Shown piece by piece: positions 18,822 through 27,442 of a stretch of DNA of 64,000 nucleotides. Each line of letters opens with the position of its first letter. Within the stretch, counting starts at the first letter, position 1. The position numbers and the translations under genes are program-made. Below the pieces are notes generated by a model. The model was not told the origin of the DNA, searched no databases, and worked only from the letters and a program-made list of their open reading frames with translations. Source of the DNA: an uncultured Flavobacteriaceae bacterium (GTDB lineage Bacteria; Bacteroidota; Bacteroidia; Flavobacteriales; Flavobacteriaceae); contig CANMRV010000003.1 in the NCBI GenBank assembly GCA_947500435.1, forward strand, positions 1 through 64,000, read 5' to 3'.

Positions 18822-21146
18822 TTAATCTTTGGAGCCGCCGTGTTCATAATCACGTTGTTTCCTGGTTCTGGTTTTTCCTTGGTTTTGAAAAAGTTTGTAG
18901 TTCAAATTGAATAAGACCCCAAAGGTTTGAGATTGAAAACGCCAAACTTCATTTTGAACAATTTGGTCCGTAATCAAAGTACTCTTGCGTAGATTGTTGT
19001 CTAAAACATCAATAATTCTGAGGTTAGCGACGATTCTATTTTCTAAAAAAGAAGCTCTTACAGCCAAATCTAATCGGTGTCTGGGTTGTATAAATCGAAA
19101 CTCGTTCTGGTTTTTAAGGCTATATCTGTAGCTGATGTCGGTGCTGACGTGCTTCGTTATTTTAAAAGTGTTTTTCAGAATAATGTTTGATGAGAATTGC
19201 TCGTCAAAGGTTATGGGCGCTTGTTGCTCAGCTTTGGTATAATAATAGTTTGCCGATAGTTGCGCGTTCCAATAAGGTTTAAACGCATGGCCAAAATCAC
19301 CCTCGACACCATACGATTGCTTTTTGCCGAGATTGTCGAAGCGTATGGTTTGCACACCTTCTGTATCAATGTTCTGTAGCCATAGAATGACATCTTTGCG
19401 ATTTCTGTAAAAGGTAGAAAAGGACCAATTGAACGGATTGCCGTTATGCTGTATATTGAATTCAAGATTATCACTTAACTCTGGTTTTAGACCGGGGTTT
19501 GCTTCCCATTGAAAATATTGGTTGCCCATTTGAAAGGGGTTGATATGATGAAAATTAGGCCTTGAGACTCGTTTGCTGTATCCCAGGCTAATAGTGTTGG
19601 ACTCATTTATTTTACGAGAAAAATGCACGGAAGGGAATAGATTGGAAAAGACCAGATTAGTAGTTTCATTGTTTCGAGTATTGGTCGATTTTGAGTTGAA
19701 GTATTCATACCGCAATCCTGTTTGTGCGTTGATACTCCCCATTTGAAATGAGGCTACACCATAGATTCCAAATATTTGTTCTCTGTAATCAAATACTTCA
19801 TTGGCTGCAACTCCTCCGTTTAGCAAGAAATAGTCAAAACTTTCCAGTTTTCGGTCATTCCATAACAGTCCTGTCTCGATGGTCGTTTTGGTATTCAAGG
19901 GCAGCGTATAGTCTAAACCGAATTGCTGCAGGGTGTTTTTATTACGTTGTTCTTCCTCAAACAAAAAATTGCCTTCTTCGAAGTCTGTTGCGGGCAATAG
20001 ATTTTCATTAATGGCGATGTTGTAGTCCAACTCTATAAAATGCCCCTCCTTGGCAAATTGTTTTCTATAGTTTGAATTGAGCTCGGTAGTCTTATGGGTA
20101 TGTGAAGAATTGCGGGTATATACAAAGTCCTTTCTGTTGGTCACATTGCTATAAAAGGTATTGTTATTGAAGCTGTGGTAATCGTCAGTATAGTCAAAAC
20201 CAAACGAAAGTTCATTGTTATCATCAATGAAGAAGTCGAGCCCTGCAGCTGCTTTTCTGACCAAACCATTAAAATCATGTGGTGCGAAAAAATCACGGGT
20301 ATTTCCATTATTATAAAATTGTTTAATGCTTTGCTTACTGTCCATTTCGCGACCTGCCTGAGAGGCATTCCATCTAAAATTAACCCAGGAAGAGTTATAA
20401 TTTCCATCTACGCCATAGTTGTAGCGTTTGGTTCCCACTCCCGCATTGAGGTTGGTGTTCAGTCCTCTTGATGTTTCTTTTTTTAAAACGATATTGATGA
20501 TGCCCGAGAGTCCATCAGCTTGGTTTTTAGCGGATGGTGAGGTGATGATCTCTACTTTTTGAACGGATGCCGCAGGCAGCTGCCCTAGCAATTCAGAGGC
20601 ACTTAGGCCCGAGGGTTTGCCATTAACTAGTAAGCGGACATTGCCACTACCACGAAGCGATAGGGTGCCAGTGCCCAAATCGGTCTGTATTTCAGTAATT
20701 TGGTCAAAGGCTTCCAAAACAGTAGCGCCCGATTGTTGCAGGTCCGCTCCCAGATTGACCACTTTCCGGTCTATTTTCAAGGTTGTCGTTGTTTGTTCAG
20801 CTTGAATCACGACTTCATCCAATTGCAGATTTGAAGCCCCTAACCTTATTTCTATGTTATCAGGGTTCTCAAGTTCAGATTTATTGAGGGTAGTTGTTTT
20901 ATAACCGATAAAGCTAATTTCAAAATGAGTGAAAGCTGCAGTTGTGGTTATCTGGAATTTACCGTTTTCATCACTAGAGACTCCATCTATTAGAACATCA
21001 TCATTAAACAATGCGACCGTTGCAAATGGAATGGCCGCTGAGGTTTCATAATCCGCTATGATTCCCTTATACACATATTGTTGTTGAGCGAATGACCTAG
21101 CCATATTACCCAGCAAAAAAAAGACCAGAAACCAATATCTTATCAT
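18822..21146 (-). CDS. TonB-dependent outer-membrane receptor (OMP_b-brl_3 type)
   Basis: A signal peptide (about 1-21, ending SFAQ) is followed by a CarboxypepD_reg-like domain (about 25-105), a plug-like domain with VVNLGADLQQSGATVLEAFD and IEIITSPSAKNQADGLSGII (typical of this subfamily, where VEIITSPSA and a GIINIVLKK ending recur), and a barrel of about 550 residues ending in a C-terminal aromatic region. The size (774 residues) is that of the non-SusC branch used for peptides, siderophores or small substrates. No SusD partner is next to it. It heads an operon with a lipoprotein and a LytTR two-component system. The substrate is unknown. Confidence 0.88.
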   Translation of the reverse strand: MIRYWFLVFFLLGNMARSFAQQQYVYKGIIADYETSAAIPFATVALFNDDVLIDGVSSDENGKFQITTTAAFTHFEISFIGYKTTTLNKSELENPDNIEIRLGASNLQLDEVVIQAEQTTTTLKIDRKVVNLGADLQQSGATVLEAFDQITEIQTDLGTGTLSLRGSGNVRLLVNGKPSGLSASELLGQLPAASVQKVEIITSPSAKNQADGLSGIINIVLKKETSRGLNTNLNAGVGTKRYNYGVDGNYNSSWVNFRWNASQAGREMDSKQSIKQFYNNGNTRDFFAPHDFNGLVRKAAAGLDFFIDDNNELSFGFDYTDDYHSFNNNTFYSNVTNRKDFVYTRNSSHTHKTTELNSNYRKQFAKEGHFIELDYNIAINENLLPATDFEEGNFLFEEEQRNKNTLQQFGLDYTLPLNTKTTIETGLLWNDRKLESFDYFLLNGGVAANEVFDYREQIFGIYGVASFQMGSINAQTGLRYEYFNSKSTNTRNNETTNLVFSNLFPSVHFSRKINESNTISLGYSKRVSRPNFHHINPFQMGNQYFQWEANPGLKPELSDNLEFNIQHNGNPFNWSFSTFYRNRKDVILWLQNIDTEGVQTIRFDNLGKKQSYGVEGDFGHAFKPYWNAQLSANYYYTKAEQQAPITFDEQFSSNIILKNTFKITKHVSTDISYRYSLKNQNEFRFIQPRHRLDLAVRASFLENRIVANLRIIDVLDNNLRKSTLITDQIVQNEVWRFQSQTFGVLFNLNYKLFQNQGKTRTRKQRDYEHGGSKD

Positions 21147-21354
21147 ATATGGACTTTGAGCTCCAAATATGATTTACTTAAAAGGGAATGGAAACTTTTA
21201 TCTGTGAACCTATCGCTGGGGTCTGTAAATGGCTGTTGCAAATTAGATAGGCTAGGAAGAAAACCCTTAAAACTCTTTTTCAATTCAGCCCATCAAAAAT
21301 TAAACCGAGTTTCGCGGAACTTTTAGTTGTTATACTATCAGTTTGGTGTTCCTT
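21147..21354. other. intergenic spacer with the receptor operon promoter
   Basis: The 208 bases lie upstream of the receptor operon and downstream of the DUF5916 gene on the same strand. They should hold a terminator and a promoter, but no clear hairpin or operator was recognised. Confidence 0.3.
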
Positions 21355-23691
21355 TTATAATTGAAAGGTATAGGTGTACTTCAATTGAATATTCTGATAG
21401 TTACTAGTTGGTAAAAAAGGTTGAACCCGACCCATGTCTTGGTTAAAATCCCCATTGTAAACTAGGTAAAAGTCATTACCTTCTTTTGGGTTATAACGCA
21501 ATCTGAAATTCCCTGCATATGTTTTACTTAAGCTGTTGTATTGCACTTGAGAACTCAATGTAAATTTTGTACTGAAGGTATATAGTAGTTTGAGGCTGGC
21601 AAGTGTGATGTCTTTATAAATATTCGTGCTGTCAAATGATAACTTGTTATAGGACAGACTTCCCTGTAAGATAAAATCGGGAGTAATATTCATAAATGGG
21701 GCTGCGCTTATCGTGATTTTTTTGCCATCATAAAAATTTCCAATGTCAAGTGTTGTGGCATATGAAATGCGTTGCGCTACAGGGCTTACTAGGGACGCAC
21801 TTACTGAGTTAAAATTATATTTGCCCGCCTCTAGGGTAATGCCCCCAGCCAATTGCAAGGTGTCAAGTAAAAGCTCTTTATTAGTGTCTAAGGCAAGCGT
21901 ATAGTTCCATCCTAGCTTGGTCAGTAATTGAAACCCCAGTTGATTATTTCTTGATTCCAGTTCTTTGGATGTATTCCCCCAGATAGAAGTACTGTTCACA
22001 GTGGGTCCATATTGAACAATTTTTGATTCAGCACTAGGGAATATATTATAGGCGAACGTGGCTCCTAATTGACTGTAATCCAATCTTCTTTCAAAACCTA
22101 TTTTGGGAAGGTAGTCTTTCCCGGTTCTGCCATAATTGAGCGTATAAACAAGACCATTTTGAGATCTTTTATTTAGTTGCAAAAAATATTTAGAATTGTC
22201 AGATGCTACATCTTTAAAACGATCGTCAAAACTTTGCGCCCATCGTGCAGAAAGATAGTTTTCGCCAAATAATTTGATGTTGGTATCGATACCATAAACT
22301 GTATTGTTGTTACCCCTAAAATCGGTTCGATTGGTAACAATCATACCTAAATTGGAGTTTTCATTAAGAATTCTTGTTCGTATCCGAAACACTCCAAAAT
22401 TTTCTGAGGCGATATCATTTTGAGCGGCGGTCTGCATGTTTATGAATCCGGCTTCCCATTTTCCAAATTTAGCTACGGTTCGTAATCCTCCATAAATCCT
22501 AGTTTGCCGCCCATTTACAATACCTATTTGTCTACTGTAAAATACTTTATCGAATGCCCCGAAATTAAAGTCGAACAAGCTAGCCCTTTCTTGAAAGAAC
22601 AGTCTTTTCTCCGGAAAAAATAGATTGAAACGACTTAAATTGACTTGCTGATCATCCACCTCTACTTGGGCAAAATCGGTATTCAATGTGATATCGGCTA
22701 TTGCATTACTGCCAAGGCCAATCTTAGCGTCCAAACCAATTTCGCGTTTGAATGTTGATTCCAATTCATACTGCTGCCCATCTTCAGATAGAGTGTTATT
22801 GCTTTCCCCGCCTGTTAAAACATATGGGGCAATTCGAAATGGCTTTTTTTCTTCAATGTCTTCGAAAACAAATCGCTGGGTTAAAGAAGGTCGAAAAGAA
22901 CTGCCAGTACTAAGATCTCTCGGAGGGAAAATATCCGTTTCATCATTTCTAGCAAGATAGCGCCAGGTAGTTATCCCCATAACGGTTTTACCATCAACGG
23001 ACTCAAAGGGTAAACTTGAAAAAGGAATTCTGATTTCGGCGAACCAGCCCTCTTCTGTTATTTTCGATGCGCCATCCCAAAAGGTATTCCAGCTCAAATT
23101 AAATGCATTTGGGCCAACAATGTCATTTGATAAAGCCATATCCAATCGTGCGCCAGTAGGGGTAACGTAAAACGCCAGCGCATTCTCTCTGTCATTGTAG
23201 GTATCTATAAGCAGACCACACCATTCTGTATTTTCGGTAAGATCATCGCGCCTTTTCGTGTTTGTGTTTATCTTATCGGGCTCGGTATCAAATAGTCTTC
23301 CTGATAAATAGAGGTACTTCTCGTCATAGGCAATTCTAATCTCGGTTTTTTGAGTTGGCTCATCTCCGGCGTTTGGCACCTTTTGCGTACTATGTAATGG
23401 CTCAATGGTATCCCAAAAAGGTTCATTGACCAGGCCATCTATGACCACCTTATCCGTGATTTTTACGACCTTTTTAATTGAAGTAAAATCATGGCTTTTG
23501 CGAACATCTTTTTTGGAGTTTGTATGTTGTTCTAATTGAGAAACTTCTTGACTATATGAAATTGATGTTCCAATAAAAAATAGCATCCCCAATAAACTAA
23601 GGGCAGCCCTTGAATTTGAACCCCTATTATTGAATCTTGTTGTAATTACTTCGCAACACCTTCTTTTGAAATTAAATAGTTGTACAATCAT
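21355..23691 (-). CDS. DUF5916 outer-membrane protein with CBM9-like domain
   Basis: After a long N-terminal region with a signal-like stretch (LSLLGMLFFIGTSISYSQ), a carbohydrate-binding-module-9-like domain is seen (about residues 75-240: VVIDGLVNEPFWDTIEPL, then KTEIRIAYDEKYLYLSGRLF). The DUF5916 region fills the rest, beginning around FRIAPYVLTG and containing NTDFAQVEVDDQQVNLSRFN and LFFPEKRLFFQER. The second half predicts a many-stranded barrel with a final aromatic-rich strand ending YTFQL. DUF5916 proteins are common in Bacteroidota, and their ligand is not known. The start is uncertain: an internal ATG at residue 36 would still leave part of the signal peptide. The gene is divergent from an Lrp-type regulator gene. 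Confidence 0.85.
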   Translation of the reverse strand: MIVQLFNFKRRCCEVITTRFNNRGSNSRAALSLLGMLFFIGTSISYSQEVSQLEQHTNSKKDVRKSHDFTSIKKVVKITDKVVIDGLVNEPFWDTIEPLHSTQKVPNAGDEPTQKTEIRIAYDEKYLYLSGRLFDTEPDKINTNTKRRDDLTENTEWCGLLIDTYNDRENALAFYVTPTGARLDMALSNDIVGPNAFNLSWNTFWDGASKITEEGWFAEIRIPFSSLPFESVDGKTVMGITTWRYLARNDETDIFPPRDLSTGSSFRPSLTQRFVFEDIEEKKPFRIAPYVLTGGESNNTLSEDGQQYELESTFKREIGLDAKIGLGSNAIADITLNTDFAQVEVDDQQVNLSRFNLFFPEKRLFFQERASLFDFNFGAFDKVFYSRQIGIVNGRQTRIYGGLRTVAKFGKWEAGFINMQTAAQNDIASENFGVFRIRTRILNENSNLGMIVTNRTDFRGNNNTVYGIDTNIKLFGENYLSARWAQSFDDRFKDVASDNSKYFLQLNKRSQNGLVYTLNYGRTGKDYLPKIGFERRLDYSQLGATFAYNIFPSAESKIVQYGPTVNSTSIWGNTSKELESRNNQLGFQLLTKLGWNYTLALDTNKELLLDTLQLAGGITLEAGKYNFNSVSASLVSPVAQRISYATTLDIGNFYDGKKITISAAPFMNITPDFILQGSLSYNKLSFDSTNIYKDITLASLKLLYTFSTKFTLSSQVQYNSLSKTYAGNFRLRYNPKEGNDFYLVYNGDFNQDMGRVQPFLPTSNYQNIQLKYTYTFQL

Positions 23692-23889
23692 AATATGAAG
23701 CTATAATTAGTTTTAACTTCAAAATTAGACTGTATTTTACATTTTTATATTAATAATATGAGGCGATATGTATTTTATAGCTAAACATATAATGTTTTAA
23801 TTAATATTTTAGTTATATTATTAATTTAACCTATTTATATGAGGCAAATAGGGATAATTGCCGTTTCAAAATTAGCAAAAACTATTTTA

Positions 23890-23904
23890 TTCATAATATA
23901 TGAA
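23890..23904. promoter_or_regulatory. 15-bp Lrp/AsnC-type operator candidate
   Basis: TTCATA-ATA-TATGAA is a palindrome of 15 bases, the usual operator length of the Lrp/AsnC family. It sits 29 bases upstream of the Lrp-type ATG in a 242-base divergent spacer shared with the DUF5916 gene. A direct repeat ATATGAGGC (23756-23764 and 23838-23846) also lies in this spacer. Confidence 0.5.
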
Positions 23905-23933
23905 GTATATTTACATATATAATATAAGGTATC

Positions 23934-24389
23934 ATGCAAATAGACAAATTGAATTGGGCAATTCTTACGGAGTTACAAAAAGATGCTAGAATGGCGGTTA
24001 AGGATATTGCCAAAACTGTTGGCTTATCGTCTCCCGCAGTTTCAGAACGTATTCAGAAACTAGAGGATTTAGGCATTATAGAAGGCTATGCTGCCAAGAT
24101 CAATATTGAGGCATTAGGATATCCTTTGGGAGTAATTATCTCAATTAAAGTACGATACGGACAGACGCAAAATTTCATGGAATTTGTAAATACCGTTCCT
24201 GAAATATTTGAGTGCTATCAACTAACGGGACGCGATTGTATGCAGATGAAAGGTTATGTAAAAAACCCAAGCCATCTTCAAAACCTCAATAGTAGGTTGG
24301 CCGCTTATGGTGAGATGACCACGTCACTTGTGTTATCTTCTGTGATTTCAGATAAAGTATTGGATGGGGAAATGCCGTTTCCAGGATAA
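23934..24389 (+). CDS. Lrp/AsnC-family transcriptional regulator
   Basis: The 151-residue protein has an N-terminal helix-turn-helix (LNWAILTELQKDARMAVKDI, then GLSSPAVSERIQKLEDLGII). It is followed by the RAM ligand-binding domain from about residue 65, with FVNTVPEIFECYQLTGRDCM and a typical GEMTTSLVLSSVI ending. These proteins form octamers that respond to amino acids or small ligands. Autoregulation is suggested by the palindrome at 23890-23904. The divergent DUF5916 gene is the most likely additional target. The ligand cannot be read from the sequence. Confidence 0.93.
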   Translation: MQIDKLNWAILTELQKDARMAVKDIAKTVGLSSPAVSERIQKLEDLGIIEGYAAKINIEALGYPLGVIISIKVRYGQTQNFMEFVNTVPEIFECYQLTGRDCMQMKGYVKNPSHLQNLNSRLAAYGEMTTSLVLSSVISDKVLDGEMPFPG

Positions 24390-24441
24390 ATTTGCTAAAA
24401 ATAGATTCTGATTTTTATCCTTTGAATACCAGTAATTGGCT

Positions 24442-26817
24442 TCAATTTTCCCCCTTACCTCCATCAGACATTTCAAGCAACAATTCCCCTCCCTTTACCA
24501 ATTCATCATGCCGAATAGCGAAAGTTTCAATCGGACTTCCATTCAGTTGTGCATTTTGAATTTTCCAATTTGTCTTCGTATTATTTGTCGCTTTTATTGT
24601 AAAAGATTCCCCCGAATAATAATCCAGATTCAATTCAATTTCTACTTCGTCAAAAATCGGACTACCGATTTCGTAAACAGGATTTTCTTCCGTACCACCA
24701 TTCATTTGAAACAAACCTATTTTCATCAATACCGCCAAACTGCCCATTAGCCCTTGATCTTCATCTCCGTTATAACCGGTTGCGGGCGATAAGCCACTAA
24801 AAACAGAGTCGACCACCTTACGAGACCAATATTGACTAAGGTCTGGTCTACCCAATTTGTGAAAAACGAAAGCAGTTTGTATTGAGGGTTGATTTCCATA
24901 ATTTATGGGGATGCGACGGTACTCGGGGTGCAGCTCCTTTTCATGTGAATTACCCGAGGTAAAACCTAAATTTTCTGCTGTTTCAAACTGAGCACTTAAT
25001 TTTTCAATTGCCTTTTCATTTCCACCCATCAAAGTTGCCAATCCGTTAAGATCATGTGGTACGAACCAAGTTGACTGCGCACCGTTCGATTCATTAAATC
25101 CGTTTTCATAGACATAAGGATCATAGGCCGCTTTCCAATTTCCGTCAACATCTTTGGGCTGCATCCAACCCGTTTTTGTATTAAAATTATTGGTGTAGTT
25201 TTTCGAACGATTTAAAAAGTACTCCTCATCTTCTTTATGCCCCAATTTTTTAGCTAGCTGAGCTAAGGTCCAATCTTGGTAGGCGTATTCCATCGTTAAA
25301 CTTGCACCGTCTTGATGAAGACCAAATTTACCCTCTGGTATGGGATGCGGCACATATCCTTTTTCAAAATAGTATTTAAAACCTCCGCCAAGTTTTGTCT
25401 TGTGTTCGTACCCCGATTTTTCCATAATACCACCCGCAACATGGTTTTTCTTTAGGGCCTGATAAATCGATTCCAAATCATTTTTGACAATTCCTTTTTG
25501 AATGGCACTAACAATAAAGGGGGTGCTCGACGCACCGGTCATCACATAGGTATAATTACCTCCTGATGGTCCTCTCGGCACTAACCCGCCATCCTTTTCA
25601 TATTGAAGCAATGAATGGGTAAACTCTTCCATAATTTCGGGATAAACGAGTCCCCACAAGGTGTTGATCGTCCATTGTGCACCCCAAAACGAATCTGAAT
25701 TATAATGATTGAATTTTGGCCTTCCATTTGCATAGAGCGGTAATTGACCAATTCGAAAACTATCTCCTGTATTATCAGGGTAAGCCCCATTTACATCACT
25801 AATTGTTCTTCGTCCTTGTAAGGCATGCCATAAGTCCGTATAGAATCTTCGTCGGTCTTTTTCAATGCCGCCTTTGACTTTTATTCGTCCCAATAACGCA
25901 TTCCATTCGTCTTTGGAATCAGAAACAATTTTATCAAAATCCCAATGCGAAAGTTCAACCTCTAAGTTATTTTTGGCATTTTCATTTGAAGTATATGAAA
26001 TGGCCGCCTTCATTAAAACCGGAGCTTCCTTATTTTTTAGTACGACCAAATAGTTACCAGTTTCTAAGTCTTTTTCTAGAGCTTCAATTTCTGTATTCAA
26101 TACTATTTCGAAAAAGACTTTTGACGGTTTTGGTCTTCGCATTGTGGGCTCTGCGGTAAAGGAACCAAATAAAGTTTGACTGTCTTTTTGTTCTAAAGCG
26201 CCGTCTACTGTTTTAGAAGGCCCCAGTACGGTATTCAGGTTCAATAGGATGCCTGGTTTGCTATTTTTTGGGAAAGCGTATTTATGGAACCCGACCCTTT
26301 TTGTGCTCGTCAGCTCTGCCGTAATGCGATGTTTATCAAGTTCAACATAATGATAACCTGGAGCAATTTTCTCCGTCTCATGGCTGAATTTTGATTCAAA
26401 ATCGTTGAAAACCGTTTTTCTATTTGCATCGGAAATCGAAACCGGCATTACCGAAAGCCCTGAAAGCTGCCATGCATGAATATGGCTAAAACCCTTTATA
26501 GTGTCTGTTTTATAACGATAGCCGCTTCCCCAGGCACCGCCCAATTGTGTATCAGGACTCAAATTGACCATTCCGAAAGGTCGACAAGCTGAGGAAAATA
26601 AAAACCATCTTGAGTTTTCTGTGTCCAATTGCGGATATACCAAATCAACCGGACTCAAATGCGCCATTTCATTATTTTTAGAGGCTTCAGTTGGATCACT
26701 ACTACAAGCGCTAAAAAAGAGGATTAGGATAAAAGCTCCAAGAATGAGGAATGGGCGAGTGGTATTTTGGGTTGTAAATCGCCTTATTTTGAGGTAAGGG
26801 ACAGCTTTGTTCTTCAT
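24442..26817 (-). CDS. GH92 family lipoprotein, alpha-mannosidase-like
   Basis: This glycoside hydrolase family 92 protein (791 residues) has a lipoprotein signal ending LFFSAC (Cys38). The N-terminal beta-sandwich (about 52-300) carries the family start VDLVYPQLDTENS and FSHIHAWQLSG. The (alpha/alpha)6 barrel shows GRRTISDVNG, TINTLWGLVYPEI, the acid-residue region NESNGAQSTWFVPHDL (Glu576) and the Asp pair in GYNGDEDQG (Asp685 and Asp687), the calcium/base-bearing end of the family. GH92 enzymes are calcium-dependent exo-alpha-mannosidases of various linkages. The usual GNEPS is GNQPS here, which may alter specificity. It stands alone, convergent with the Lrp-type gene. Confidence 0.9.
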   Translation of the reverse strand: MKNKAVPYLKIRRFTTQNTTRPFLILGAFILILFFSACSSDPTEASKNNEMAHLSPVDLVYPQLDTENSRWFLFSSACRPFGMVNLSPDTQLGGAWGSGYRYKTDTIKGFSHIHAWQLSGLSVMPVSISDANRKTVFNDFESKFSHETEKIAPGYHYVELDKHRITAELTSTKRVGFHKYAFPKNSKPGILLNLNTVLGPSKTVDGALEQKDSQTLFGSFTAEPTMRRPKPSKVFFEIVLNTEIEALEKDLETGNYLVVLKNKEAPVLMKAAISYTSNENAKNNLEVELSHWDFDKIVSDSKDEWNALLGRIKVKGGIEKDRRRFYTDLWHALQGRRTISDVNGAYPDNTGDSFRIGQLPLYANGRPKFNHYNSDSFWGAQWTINTLWGLVYPEIMEEFTHSLLQYEKDGGLVPRGPSGGNYTYVMTGASSTPFIVSAIQKGIVKNDLESIYQALKKNHVAGGIMEKSGYEHKTKLGGGFKYYFEKGYVPHPIPEGKFGLHQDGASLTMEYAYQDWTLAQLAKKLGHKEDEEYFLNRSKNYTNNFNTKTGWMQPKDVDGNWKAAYDPYVYENGFNESNGAQSTWFVPHDLNGLATLMGGNEKAIEKLSAQFETAENLGFTSGNSHEKELHPEYRRIPINYGNQPSIQTAFVFHKLGRPDLSQYWSRKVVDSVFSGLSPATGYNGDEDQGLMGSLAVLMKIGLFQMNGGTEENPVYEIGSPIFDEVEIELNLDYYSGESFTIKATNNTKTNWKIQNAQLNGSPIETFAIRHDELVKGGELLLEMSDGGKGEN

Positions 26818-26854
26818 GGAAATAATTGATTACTCTTTAAAGATAAAATATTAT

Positions 26855-26920
26855 GTCACTAAAAGGTATGAGGCCGATACCAACTTTGGTAAAATGGCAC
26901 AATGGAATATTGACTATCAA
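26855..26920 (+). pseudogene. remnant of a GH2 beta-galactosidase C-terminus
   Basis: Twenty-two codons encode VTKRYEADTNFGKMAQWNID followed by Y-Q. They align without gaps to residues of the intact beta-galactosidase encoded at 16208-16273 ([20 protein letters not shown] and Y-Q): 13 of 22 residues and about 45 of 66 bases agree, including an unbroken QWNIDYQ. On either side the similarity stops. This is best read as a decayed scrap of a second GH2 gene. Confidence 0.6.
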
Positions 26921-27052
26921 ATCAATCGGTCAGATTGTTTATCTTTAGAATTCCTCCAGCATATGTTACACGCAATAAAAAACAACAGCTTTAAACATGA
27001 TATCGTTAACATTACTTCAAATTTATTAGGCACAAATCAACATACCAAAAAC

Positions 27053-27388
27053 ATGAAGAATAAAAAAATACGTTGGTCGAAAGAAGAATTAAAGATTTAC
27101 ATATTATTACTTTGTGCAAATTCTGATTCCAGGCAAAGGAAAAAAGAAATTAAAGTGATAAAGTCCAAAGATAGAACTGAACTTTTTAATCGTATTTATG
27201 AGGAGTTTAGCCAAGACGACGAGGATACCAGCCTTAAAAAAATCGAGGCGTCAATAGCGCAGCATGAATATACCCAGATGGAGCTAATGAGCCTCCGTCA
27301 AGATGTAACCGAAGTGTTTCTGGCGGACAAAAAATTAAAAAGTAGCGAACGCTACTTGGATCGACTGCTTGATAATATTTTGTATTGA
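27053..27388 (+). CDS. small TerB-like helical protein
   Basis: The protein of 111 residues (from MKNKKIRWSKEELKIYILLL) is all-helical in appearance. It has the acidic and hydrophobic spacing of TerB-type domains (FSQDDEDTSLKKIEASIAQH, then QDVTEVFLADKKLKSSERYL). A longer frame starts at 26807, but its first 82 codons include the GH2 scrap and overlap the GH92 start on the other strand, so the internal ATG is preferred. TerB domains are found in tellurite and stress-related membrane-linked complexes. The role here is unknown. It is followed 54 bases later by the phosphatase gene on the same strand. Confidence 0.55.
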   Translation: MKNKKIRWSKEELKIYILLLCANSDSRQRKKEIKVIKSKDRTELFNRIYEEFSQDDEDTSLKKIEASIAQHEYTQMELMSLRQDVTEVFLADKKLKSSERYLDRLLDNILY

Positions 27389-27442
27389 AATATTATTTCA
27401 ATGGGAACATTTAATCTTGATTATCGAGTAAATCATATAGAA

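Noticed and set aside
26807..27052. N-terminal extension of the TerB-like protein in a longer open frame
   Set aside because: The extension overlaps the GH92 start on the other strand and contains the GH2 scrap, so it is more likely decayed DNA than part of the protein.
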